Assembly: GCA_963784995.1 (NCBI GenBank)
Contig: CAWATZ010000002.1
Location: 1,178,001 to 1,242,000 of the forward strand
DNA: 64,000 bases
Direction of reading: 5' to 3'
Source: CAWATZ01 sp963784995
Lineage (GTDB): Bacteria > Planctomycetota > Planctomycetia > Gemmatales > Gemmataceae
The translations under genes and the position numbers were made by a program. Shown piece after piece: positions 9,732 through 16,584 of this stretch. Below the pieces are notes generated by a model. That model was not told the DNA's origin. It was given only the letters and a program-made list of their open reading frames with translations, and ran no database searches. The stretch's first letter is position 1, and each line of letters opens with the position of its first letter.

Positions 9732-10760
9732 ATGCCCGCCATACGCTGCCCGCACTGCAACAGGACCATCAAGGTTCCGGCCAACCTGGCCGGCCAGCAG
9801 CGGAAGTGCCCTGCGTGTTACGAACCTTTCACTGTGCCAACCCGGACGGTTCAACCGGAGGCCGATCCGGTTGGGGCGTTCGATTTCATTCCCGACAGGT
9901 TGGCAGAACAGGAAGAGCAGCCGCAACGCCGACGCCCGCTGACCAGGACGTCGGCGCTGCCCTGGGCCCTCGCGAGTGTCTTCGGTTTACTGACCGTGAC
10001 GCTGGGGATTGTTGTGGGCGTTCTCATCACTCACCAGCCGGTCGCCGATAAGTTGGCCGGCGGGGTCAAGGAAAAGGAAGTCTCGTTACAACCCGCCACG
10101 ACTCCTCGGCCTGCCGCTACGCCTGTGAAGCAGCCACCCCCAAAGAGCAAGCCGCCGAATCCGGCAGTTCCTGCCAAGAATGCCGATCAAGCCTGGAGGG
10201 AAATGGCAAACGCGGAACTCTTTGCCGCTCGGAAGATTGCCCATGATCGACCGAAGGAACCATTCAGGCCAGAACTGATGACCGAACAAGAATACAAGGT
10301 AGCGCTTTTGTTGGCCCGAGAGTTTATCGAACGACCTACCAGTGTTGATCGCATTCCGACAACCACTAGTGGTATTTCGATTCGCGCCTCGCTGCGTGCG
10401 ATAATGCCGTGCGCCTTCGCAGCGTTGAAACTGAAATGGGAGCTTGAGACAGTCGCCAAGTTGGATGTCAAAATGATTGAACTGATGGCTTCAACTCCGA
10501 TCGGTTCGGATTACCGCCCTTTGGTTTCAGCCGCTTACCGGTCGAAACTGCAAGCATGGTCTCGATTGTCCAAGCGCTTCTCATCGCTAAATCCAGACGT
10601 GTTCGATTCGTTTACTCTGGATGAACTAAAGCAAGTGGACCGACTGGCCGACCAAGTGGAACAATCTGGTCTCAAAGCGCTCTCCTTTACAGAACGGCAT
10701 CTGCTGCTGCGTTTGGAGATTTTCGACTGGTATGAAAGGCAGTTCAACGCTGCCAAATAG
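9732..10760 (+). CDS. Zinc-ribbon membrane protein
   Basis: 342 residues. The N-terminus carries a CxxC...CxxC zinc ribbon (IRCPHCNRTIKVPANLAGQQ, then RKCPACYEPF), a hallmark of many planctomycete membrane proteins. A transmembrane helix follows (LPWALASVFGLLTVTLGIVV), then a Pro/Lys-rich linker and an alpha-helical C-terminal region of about 200 residues with no recognised domain. The ATG at 9732 begins the ribbon directly. The topology suggests a cytoplasmic ribbon and an external C-terminal domain. It forms a probable two-gene unit with the similar protein that starts 33 bases downstream. Function unknown. Confidence 0.75.
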   Translation: MPAIRCPHCNRTIKVPANLAGQQRKCPACYEPFTVPTRTVQPEADPVGAFDFIPDRLAEQEEQPQRRRPLTRTSALPWALASVFGLLTVTLGIVVGVLITHQPVADKLAGGVKEKEVSLQPATTPRPAATPVKQPPPKSKPPNPAVPAKNADQAWREMANAELFAARKIAHDRPKEPFRPELMTEQEYKVALLLAREFIERPTSVDRIPTTTSGISIRASLRAIMPCAFAALKLKWELETVAKLDVKMIELMASTPIGSDYRPLVSAAYRSKLQAWSRLSKRFSSLNPDVFDSFTLDELKQVDRLADQVEQSGLKALSFTERHLLLRLEIFDWYERQFNAAK

Positions 10761-10793
10761 TCGGCTGGCCACGATGAAGAGGAAAGTGAACCC

Positions 10794-11477
10794 ATGTCTA
10801 CGATTGTCGTTCATTGCCCTCATTGCGGCACATCGCGAACGACAACCGCCGACGGTAAGGACAAGACCCGTCGATGCTCTGGCTGTCAGAAAGACTTCCT
10901 GATCCGCGGCAGTCAGACGGAAGAAGATCCGTTCGACTTCAAGGAAGACGAAGTGATCTTGACGCCAATCAGTCGCCGGCCGCAGAACCGCGGGGCAAGA
11001 ACAAACCAGTTTCCTTGGATTCTTGCTGTTCTGATCGCCGCTGGGTTTCTGCTCATCATTGCTATTGGCGCTGGTATCTGGTGGTATCACACGTCCGAAG
11101 TCGATGAAGAGAAGTTACGACACATCCTTCAAGGAATGGCTAGACTGGCTGAAATAGTGCAGGAGGCTAAGAATGACAAGGTAAGACTCATGCGTCAGAA
11201 CCCGCACCGATTGGAGGTTATTGATGCAGAACAGAAAATCTCAAGGCGCGAACTTGATCTGATTCAATTTCAGCGAGACGTTGTTGAAGATATTGAGGCA
11301 ATCCTCCGACGCCATCCAACCTGGCGTATTGATCCGCCCGACTCTTGCCGGCGCACCATCAAGAACATTGGCTTTTCTCCTTGGATGGGGTATCAGGGCT
11401 TTCAAGGTGCCTTCTGCGGCTGTCCCGGCCTCTTCTGTTGTTGTCTTTGCTGCAACACTTTTGCGGTTGAGACGTGA
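10794..11477 (+). CDS. Zinc-ribbon membrane protein, 3' end replaced by IS4 insertion
   Basis: The layout matches its upstream neighbour: zinc ribbon (VVHCPHCGTSRTTTADG and RRCSGCQKDF), one transmembrane helix (FPWILAVLIAAGFLLIIAIG), then a helical domain. An IS4-family element inserted after the codons for FSPWMGY. The current frame runs about 28 residues into the element to a stop at 11477. Joining the flanks across the 12-bp target duplication gives an original ending of PWMGY-PQKR-stop, with the stop at 12978-12980. Only four native residues were therefore lost and replaced by an IS-encoded Cys-rich tail, so the protein may still function. Confidence 0.75.
   Translation: MSTIVVHCPHCGTSRTTTADGKDKTRRCSGCQKDFLIRGSQTEEDPFDFKEDEVILTPISRRPQNRGARTNQFPWILAVLIAAGFLLIIAIGAGIWWYHTSEVDEEKLRHILQGMARLAEIVQEAKNDKVRLMRQNPHRLEVIDAEQKISRRELDLIQFQRDVVEDIEAILRRHPTWRIDPPDSCRRTIKNIGFSPWMGYQGFQGAFCGCPGLFCCCLCCNTFAVET
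11383..11394. repeat. Target-site duplication of IS4-family element, left copy
   Basis: GGATGGGGTATC directly abuts the left inverted repeat at 11395 and is repeated exactly at 12955-12966. A 12-base duplication fits the IS4 family. Confidence 0.9.
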
Positions 11478-12954
11478 GGATGTTCGGGATCATAGGTACG
11501 TTTGGGAGGCGGTTTCTTAGGTCCGCGTGGATGCTTGGTGTAGCGAGCCAGATCAACGTGTGCCGCCAACTGACGCAACAGTACCGCAAGTTCGGCGGCG
11601 CTACAGTTACGGAAAGAAGTCCATTGCTCCTCAACAATGGCAATCATCATACCGTGATAATCACGACTCACAGAAGTGACGACATAATATAACGACAGGG
11701 TTTGCTCAATGAGTTGTCCGCCATGCACCACACGCAAAGCAGCCTTGACCAACGACAATACGTTATAGGCCAACAACGCCATACAAAAGCCGAACAAGGC
11801 AGCCTTGGGATAGTTCAGCCCGGGGTTCTCGCACGTCAAGGCCTCAGTCAACACAAGGAACAACGTCTCAATCAGCCAACGCTTGCGGTACAGTTCGGCC
11901 AACCGCAAGGCGTCGATCTTGTCGTCCCACAGGTTGCTCAGCAGCGCGATCTCTGTCTCGCCGTCCCTTGTCGGTTGGTCCAAATGCACCACGATACGAC
12001 GCAGGAACAGGATGTTGCCACTGCCATCCTCCAACCGCACCGTCTGCTCAAAGACCGCGCCAGTCTCCGTGCGTCCGACGTAATGCAATTTCCCGATAGC
12101 ATGCCAGGACAAGCCCTTGTGTTCACGCACCAGGAAGTAGGCCTGTTTGTTGTCGATTCCAAAGAGGAAACCGCTGGTGCAGAAATTGCGATCCTCAATC
12201 CAGGCCTCGCCAGCCTGCACGGTTTGCAGGACAGCAGGCAGCAAAGAGCGTTCCTGTGCATGACCGTCCTCACAGGGGAAGACATCGACAGCCAACATCA
12301 GAGCGGGGTCCAGGACCACCAAGGACTTGCCCGGCAGCAGTGCGGCGCTAGTGTGACGTGACTCCTGGAGGCGGTGGTCCGTGCCAGCCAAGGCGTTGCC
12401 ATCGAGGATTTTGACCGTGTAGCCAGGCAGCAAGGCCGGCAAGGCTCCGCCCAGAGCATGGATGACACGGCCCAGTTGGCTAGCCGTAGAGCGGACCAAC
12501 TCAGCCGCGACGTTGGGTTCGACGCCTTGAAGTTTGTTGTAGAGCGAGGTGACCGAAACTGGAAACCAATCCTGATGGTCTTGATAAACGGCGTGAGGGG
12601 TCTTGTAGACGCCACAGGCTACCAAGGTCATGGTGTCCACCACAGTCGAGAATAACAATTCGCGAGTATATTGCTGTTCGGCAGTGCGTTCAAACAACTC
12701 ATTGATCGGGTCAGGGTGAAAAATGTTCTCCAGGATTCCTTGCAGCATCACGCTCAGAGGGCTCCCTTTGACAAACCGAGTGAACACCTGGTCGAACAAC
12801 ATGGCAACCTCCTGTGACAACCGGCCTGGGCACTCCTGTTCAGCATACGACCGGGCCCACAGACGCCAAGGGAAGGCTCCCGGGGGCTGCCCGCTAACCA
12901 GTTCTTGCCATAAGTCATTTGATGGCTAGGATCTTCAGTCACCTTGAAAGCCCT
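11395..12954 (-). mobile_element. Complete IS4-family insertion sequence, 1560 bp
   Basis: Terminal inverted repeats are perfect over 15 bases: AGGGCTTTCAAGGTG at 11395-11409 and its reverse complement at 12940-12954. A 12-bp direct repeat flanks them. One intact transposase fills the element on the minus strand, and its stop codon lies within the terminal repeat. A second, nearly identical but truncated copy lies at 46264-47444, which points to recent activity. Confidence 0.92.
11402..12802 (-). CDS. IS4-family transposase
   Basis: 466 residues. DDE residues of the IS4 family are visible: Asp in VKILDGNALAGTDHR, Asp in AWIEDRNFCTSGFLFG and Glu in the YREK-type motif AELYRKRWLIETLFLVL. The C-terminus is Lys/Pro-rich (KHPRGPKKPPPKRTYDPEH). 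The ATG at 12802 follows AGGAGG with ideal spacing; an upstream alternative start is unlikely. The enzyme catalyses cut-and-paste transposition of the surrounding element. The frame is intact, so it may be active. Confidence 0.92.
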   Translation of the reverse strand: MLFDQVFTRFVKGSPLSVMLQGILENIFHPDPINELFERTAEQQYTRELLFSTVVDTMTLVACGVYKTPHAVYQDHQDWFPVSVTSLYNKLQGVEPNVAAELVRSTASQLGRVIHALGGALPALLPGYTVKILDGNALAGTDHRLQESRHTSAALLPGKSLVVLDPALMLAVDVFPCEDGHAQERSLLPAVLQTVQAGEAWIEDRNFCTSGFLFGIDNKQAYFLVREHKGLSWHAIGKLHYVGRTETGAVFEQTVRLEDGSGNILFLRRIVVHLDQPTRDGETEIALLSNLWDDKIDALRLAELYRKRWLIETLFLVLTEALTCENPGLNYPKAALFGFCMALLAYNVLSLVKAALRVVHGGQLIEQTLSLYYVVTSVSRDYHGMMIAIVEEQWTSFRNCSAAELAVLLRQLAAHVDLARYTKHPRGPKKPPPKRTYDPEHPHVSTAKVLQQRQQQKRPGQPQKAP

Positions 12955-12966
12955 GGATGGGGTATC
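12955..12966. repeat. Target-site duplication of IS4-family element, right copy
   Basis: GGATGGGGTATC, identical to 11383-11394. The reading frame of the interrupted zinc-ribbon gene continues through it to a TAG at 12978-12980. Confidence 0.9.
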
Positions 12967-13014
12967 CGCAGAAGCGATAGCGTCACGTCGCTGGCTTTCC
13001 CAATGTCGTCGTTG

Positions 13015-13740
13015 TCAAAAGCCCTTGAAATCTCTGCCGTAGCGACCACCACCGTCGGGGTCGTCGTCTGAAGGTCCAAAGCCTAAGCTGTTTGTGTCCC
13101 AGGCATCGTTTGGGACGCCGCCGATGGTCCGGGACTCTGGCAGATCAGGGACGTTCCAGGGGATTACCGGGAACCGCTCCCCCAACCAGACGGCAATGGC
13201 GAGAGCAAGGACGAGATCGTCCTTGTCTGAATCTCGCCACGCCTCAAAGGCGGTGTTGCCGGCGAGCGTAATCTTCCGCTTGAAGGTCGCCAGTTCCTTC
13301 TTGATCGTGCTGGCGTGCGTCAGGCTCCGGGCCATCTTGATCCGATCAGCCTCGTACACCACGAGCAGCGCATCAATCAGGTCCTTCTTCGGGACGTGGA
13401 TCGACCCGTCAGGTTCAACCGTCATCTGATGCCCGGCCGTGATGGTAACCGGCTTGAGGTCCCAGCCGGCCCCAGGGCGATAACGCATCAGATCAACCAC
13501 AGGACGGCCGACGCCTGTCTGATCGACGCCAAGAGTCGTTCCCTGCAACGGCCCAGAGTCGAAGCGGCTGGCGACACTGTCCACGATCTTCACGTACGAG
13601 GTGCCGAGCTTGAATCGCTCCAGGTGGCGGCACTGGTACGTGTGCTTGTTGTCATCGACGATGGTCTGCTCCACCGTGGCCAGGGCGCTGAAATCGCTGG
13701 TCTGGGCCAGGTCCAGTCCCGACAGAAAAGGCATAGTCAC
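13015..13740 (-). CDS. Terminase large subunit, nuclease domain (separate ORF)
   Basis: 241 residues resembling the RNase H-like nuclease domain of phage large terminases (Terminase_6C). Acidic residues expected in the active site are seen in FLSGLDLAQTSDFSALATVE, TLGVDQTGVGRPVVDLM and SDKDDLVLALAIAVW. In phages this domain cuts concatemeric DNA during packaging and is normally fused to the ATPase domain. Here it starts at a GTG that overlaps the TGA of the ATPase gene (GTGA), with an in-frame ATG at 13734. Translational coupling is likely. The two parts together are about 511 residues, a normal terminase size. A sequence error joining them is possible but less likely. Confidence 0.75.
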   Translation of the reverse strand: MTMPFLSGLDLAQTSDFSALATVEQTIVDDNKHTYQCRHLERFKLGTSYVKIVDSVASRFDSGPLQGTTLGVDQTGVGRPVVDLMRYRPGAGWDLKPVTITAGHQMTVEPDGSIHVPKKDLIDALLVVYEADRIKMARSLTHASTIKKELATFKRKITLAGNTAFEAWRDSDKDDLVLALAIAVWLGERFPVIPWNVPDLPESRTIGGVPNDAWDTNSLGFGPSDDDPDGGGRYGRDFKGF

Positions 13741-14549
13741 GCTCCAGGGAAGAGGGGCACAACGTCGTCACTCATGGCACGGTCGATGTATTCTTGCCGG
13801 AAGACGCAATCGATCGCATCCTCGAAGCAACAGAGGAACTCACTTTTGAAAACGTAGTCGGGCATTGCCTGCCGTTCCTCTTCCAGGTAATCCCTCGGGA
13901 TTCGCGGACAATCGTAGGCGGTTATCCTGGTTCGCTGCCAACGCTGCTGGCTGATCCACGCCTCGTAGAACCAGCCCCGTTTTCCCCACGGCGTTGACAT
14001 GCCGATCAACCGCCCCCGGCTCACGGCCAGCATGGGGCGAATCGCGAAGTACAGCGCGTCGCTGACTCTGCTCGCTTCGTCCACCAACAGGAGTTTTGCT
14101 CCCGAATATCCTCGGATGGTTCGCTCATTTTCCGGCAAGGCTATGATCCTGCTGCGATTGATCAGGTGCAGCTGCAACTCGGTTCGCTTCCTCGCCGGCA
14201 CGGGTTCGCCGATGGCATCGTAGAAGTCGAACACTTTGGCCGCAAGCTCGGCGGATTGCCGTTCCGAGGGGCTCAGGAGCAAGATCAGGCTGCCGGGTTT
14301 CGTCAGGGCCTCGCTGACGGCCAGGGCGGCGGCGACGGTGCTTTTACCTGCCTGGCGGGAACAGAGGATCAATGTCCGCTGTGCCGTCGAGGTCAGGATC
14401 GTCTCCTGCCACGGGTCCGGCCGCTGTCCCGCTGCTCGCATGATCCGTGCCGGGTCCAGACGCAGCAAGTCCAGGACTTTGCGGTCCCGCTTCGCCCACG
14501 CCTTCGCCAGGATTTGCAACCGGCTCAGCTGTGTCGTTAGGACTGACAT
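13737..14549 (-). CDS. Terminase large subunit, ATPase domain
   Basis: 270 residues with a packaging-motor ATPase core: Walker A in LILCSRQAGKSTVAAAL, Walker B in AKLLLVDEASRVSD and a coupling-like motif in RGRLIGMSTPWGKRGWFY. It matches the N-terminal domain of Terminase_6 proteins, which drives DNA translocation into phage heads. The C-terminus ends where the nuclease gene begins. Its 5' end overlaps the small-subunit gene by 206 bases in another frame; an internal Met (MRAAGQRPDPWQETIL) is an alternative start, but the upstream residues also look coding. No portal or capsid partner is found nearby. Confidence 0.8.
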   Translation of the reverse strand: MSVLTTQLSRLQILAKAWAKRDRKVLDLLRLDPARIMRAAGQRPDPWQETILTSTAQRTLILCSRQAGKSTVAAALAVSEALTKPGSLILLLSPSERQSAELAAKVFDFYDAIGEPVPARKRTELQLHLINRSRIIALPENERTIRGYSGAKLLLVDEASRVSDALYFAIRPMLAVSRGRLIGMSTPWGKRGWFYEAWISQQRWQRTRITAYDCPRIPRDYLEEERQAMPDYVFKSEFLCCFEDAIDCVFRQEYIDRAMSDDVVPLFPGA

Positions 14550-14922
14550 CGTCCCCGCCCTTGATTAGCGCCCTCAACTCTTCGACCTGTTCCACCAGGT
14601 CCGTCAGCTCCACGGCCTTGACAGCCTGCGCCAGCACGCCCAGCGCCGCCCGAACCTCAACCGCCGGGTTCTTGCAGGTCAGGTTCCGCTCCAGGGCCTC
14701 GACGGACTTGCCGGCGATCCCCTGCAACTGTCCCAGGGCCGTCTCGACCAGGCCGCGGCGAGCATCGCGGTATGCGGCCAGAAACTCAGGCTGCGCCAGC
14801 CAGCGATACAGGGTCGCCTTGGAGATGCCGACTTTCTGGGCGGCTTCCAGCTGCGTTTTCTCGGTCAGCAGCGCGGCAATCAGACGCTCCTGATTCGCCG
14901 TCAGCTTCGCCGCACCGGCCAT
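14344..14922 (-). CDS. Terminase small subunit-like HTH protein
   Basis: 192 residues. Residues about 5-60 form a helix-turn-helix typical of phage terminase small subunits (LEAAQKVGISKATLYRWLAQ), followed by a helical oligomerisation region (VEVRAALGVLAQAVKAVELT, LVEQVEELRALI). The last 70 residues are Gly/Pro/Asp-rich and overlap the large-subunit gene out of frame, so that tail may be unstructured. ATG at 14922 has GGGAGC five bases upstream. By analogy it recognises pac/cos DNA and recruits the large subunit. It could instead be a transcriptional regulator, but its position before the large subunit favours terminase. Confidence 0.7.
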   Translation of the reverse strand: MAGAAKLTANQERLIAALLTEKTQLEAAQKVGISKATLYRWLAQPEFLAAYRDARRGLVETALGQLQGIAGKSVEALERNLTCKNPAVEVRAALGVLAQAVKAVELTDLVEQVEELRALIKGGDDVSPNDTAEPVANPGEGVGEAGPQSPGLAASGPGTDHASSGTAAGPVAGDDPDLDGTADIDPLFPPGR

Positions 14923-15290
14923 GAATTGCTCCCAGGAGTCTCAAATGGTCTCATTGAGTCTCACCTCTGCGTCACAAGGTTCCCGGCCGTGGCCACGTCC
15001 TGATTGCCGTAGCTTCCCGGCGGCTGGGAATGGGAAGGGAGGGCGGGAAGGCTCTCTTCTCATCAAACACGAACATCCGGGTTAACACAAGTCACGTTTC
15101 GACCCTGCCGGGTTCCTGACGCCCAGATCGACAACAGACGTTGCCTCTGTCTTCGTCTCTGCCATAATCATTCCGTGGACCAGCAACGTGTCGCGACCGC
15201 GCCGGTCCACGTCAATGTATCCTGGCCGCCGTCTGTCCCGTCGTGAGGACCGGGACGGACGGCCGGTCGTCCTCATAGGAGCAGCACCCC
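14923..15290. other. Divergent intergenic region of the integrative element
   Basis: 368 bases separating the leftward terminase genes from the rightward replication genes. It should carry promoters for both arms and is a natural place for operators. A plausible rightward promoter is listed separately; no leftward one stands out. Confidence 0.5.
15141..15168 (+). promoter_or_regulatory. Possible sigma70-type promoter for the rightward gene set
   Basis: TTGCCT (15141-15146) and CATAAT (15163-15168) are separated by 16 bases, about 120 bases before the first rightward gene. Matches to the consensus boxes are good but not decisive. Confidence 0.35.
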
Positions 15291-16160
15291 ATGTCTACCC
15301 CTTTGTGGGCCGAAACTGGCCCGCGGGCCGATCTCCTGGCCCGCCTGGTCCCGAGCCCAGTAGCGCGCAGGCAGCTGCAAGAGTACCTTACCGCGGAGGA
15401 GTTGGATTACTTCCTGACACCCGACGAGTACGGGTGTTGTTGTGCAGTCGAGAAGGTCGCCCTGACCGACCGGGAACTAGCCGACATCCGCGAACTGATC
15501 GCCGCCGAACGAGACGCCGTGGAAGCCGCAGCCAGCCTCGATCGCGTGGAGGAGACCGCGGCGGGAAAAGCGATGATCGCGGAAGAATGTCGGCGGCTGA
15601 AACTGACCCCGCTCGAGGAGCGGCTGTACCGTCTCCTGAGAGCAGAGGGACGCCCGGAGCCACAGGACGGCCCGGAGGAATGGGAGCTTGCCGGCCTGTG
15701 GGAATCGACGGTGATCTGGCACGTCTGGCCCCTGGACGCATACAGCCGGCTGACCAAGAAACAACAGGCCACATACAGCAACAGGCTGCGCGGGCTGTGC
15801 TGCGCACTCAGCAACAAGCTGCTAATCGGAAAGTCCCCCCTCAAGGTCGGCAGAAAGTACGGCCGGGTGGCCCTGGTGGAGCGGACGGAGAAAACCGCCC
15901 CGGCCGCAGAGCAGCCGAGGAAGCGGCAGTCTACCCCTTGCGAACCGTCTCCCGCAGACAAACCCCCCACGGTAGAGGAGTGTGTGAGTCTGATCCGCGA
16001 GTACCTCGCTGCCGGCCCCAAGGAGCCAGAGGCCCTCCGCAGCCACTGCGAAAAGAACGGCTGCCGGCCTACCACCATCAGGAACGCCAAGGCCCAGCTG
16101 AAGGTGCGCCTCGTCAGAAGGGGATTCGGCGGAAAATGTCTGGTCTGCTTGTCCGCGTGA
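15291..16160 (+). CDS. Hypothetical protein of the integrative element
   Basis: 289 residues, no recognised domain. The N-terminal half is Glu/Ala/Arg-rich and helical (LTDRELADIRELIAAERDAV; LTPLEERLYRLLRAEG). The middle contains Trp-rich LAGLWESTVIWHVWPLDAYS. The C-terminal 70 residues look like a small winged-helix or HTH fold (TVEECVSLIREYLAAGPKEP, CRPTTIRNAKAQLKVRLVRR), so DNA binding is plausible. ATG at 15291 follows AGGAGC. It is the first gene of the rightward block ahead of the primase/helicase and may regulate or assist replication; this is inference. Confidence 0.65.
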   Translation: MSTPLWAETGPRADLLARLVPSPVARRQLQEYLTAEELDYFLTPDEYGCCCAVEKVALTDRELADIRELIAAERDAVEAAASLDRVEETAAGKAMIAEECRRLKLTPLEERLYRLLRAEGRPEPQDGPEEWELAGLWESTVIWHVWPLDAYSRLTKKQQATYSNRLRGLCCALSNKLLIGKSPLKVGRKYGRVALVERTEKTAPAAEQPRKRQSTPCEPSPADKPPTVEECVSLIREYLAAGPKEPEALRSHCEKNGCRPTTIRNAKAQLKVRLVRRGFGGKCLVCLSA

Positions 16161-16313
16161 TGCAGCCAAACTAACAGCGGGTCTCCGGCGCGCAACTTTG
16201 AGAAAAACCCGGGGAATCCTGCTGTTTTTCCCGCAATCGCCCCTCACTTTTCATTTTTTCCAGTTTCGTCTGTTAGGCTGGTTCTCCTGGTCGCCCGCAG
16301 GAGGAACAGTCTC

Positions 16314-16523
16314 ATGAGCATTAACCACCTATTGCTCGACGTAGTCCCATCGGTGCCCTCCGTGAGGCATCGCCTGGGAGATGCTCTGCGCGAGGTGCAG
16401 CTGCTGCGCCGGCTGCTGCGCTTGTCGGAACTGGCCGAGGAATACCGCCTGAAGGATTGCAACGGCGATGCGTGCCATACCGTGGAAATAGGACTGGTAG
16501 GGCCGCGCGTCCACCTGGAATAG
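16314..16523 (+). CDS. Small hypothetical protein
   Basis: 69 residues. The centre is a Leu/Arg-rich helix (LGDALREVQLLRRLLRLSEL), suggesting a coiled-coil or small DNA-associated protein. ATG at 16314 is preceded by AGGAGGAA, a strong ribosome site, which supports a real gene despite its size. It lies between the hypothetical gene and the primase/helicase in the same direction. No family recognised. Confidence 0.55.
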   Translation: MSINHLLLDVVPSVPSVRHRLGDALREVQLLRRLLRLSELAEEYRLKDCNGDACHTVEIGLVGPRVHLE

Positions 16524-16584
16524 GTTGGGCCGGCCTCCGCTACAACTCGGAAACCGGCCCAGGAAAGACACTACGGACGTGATT

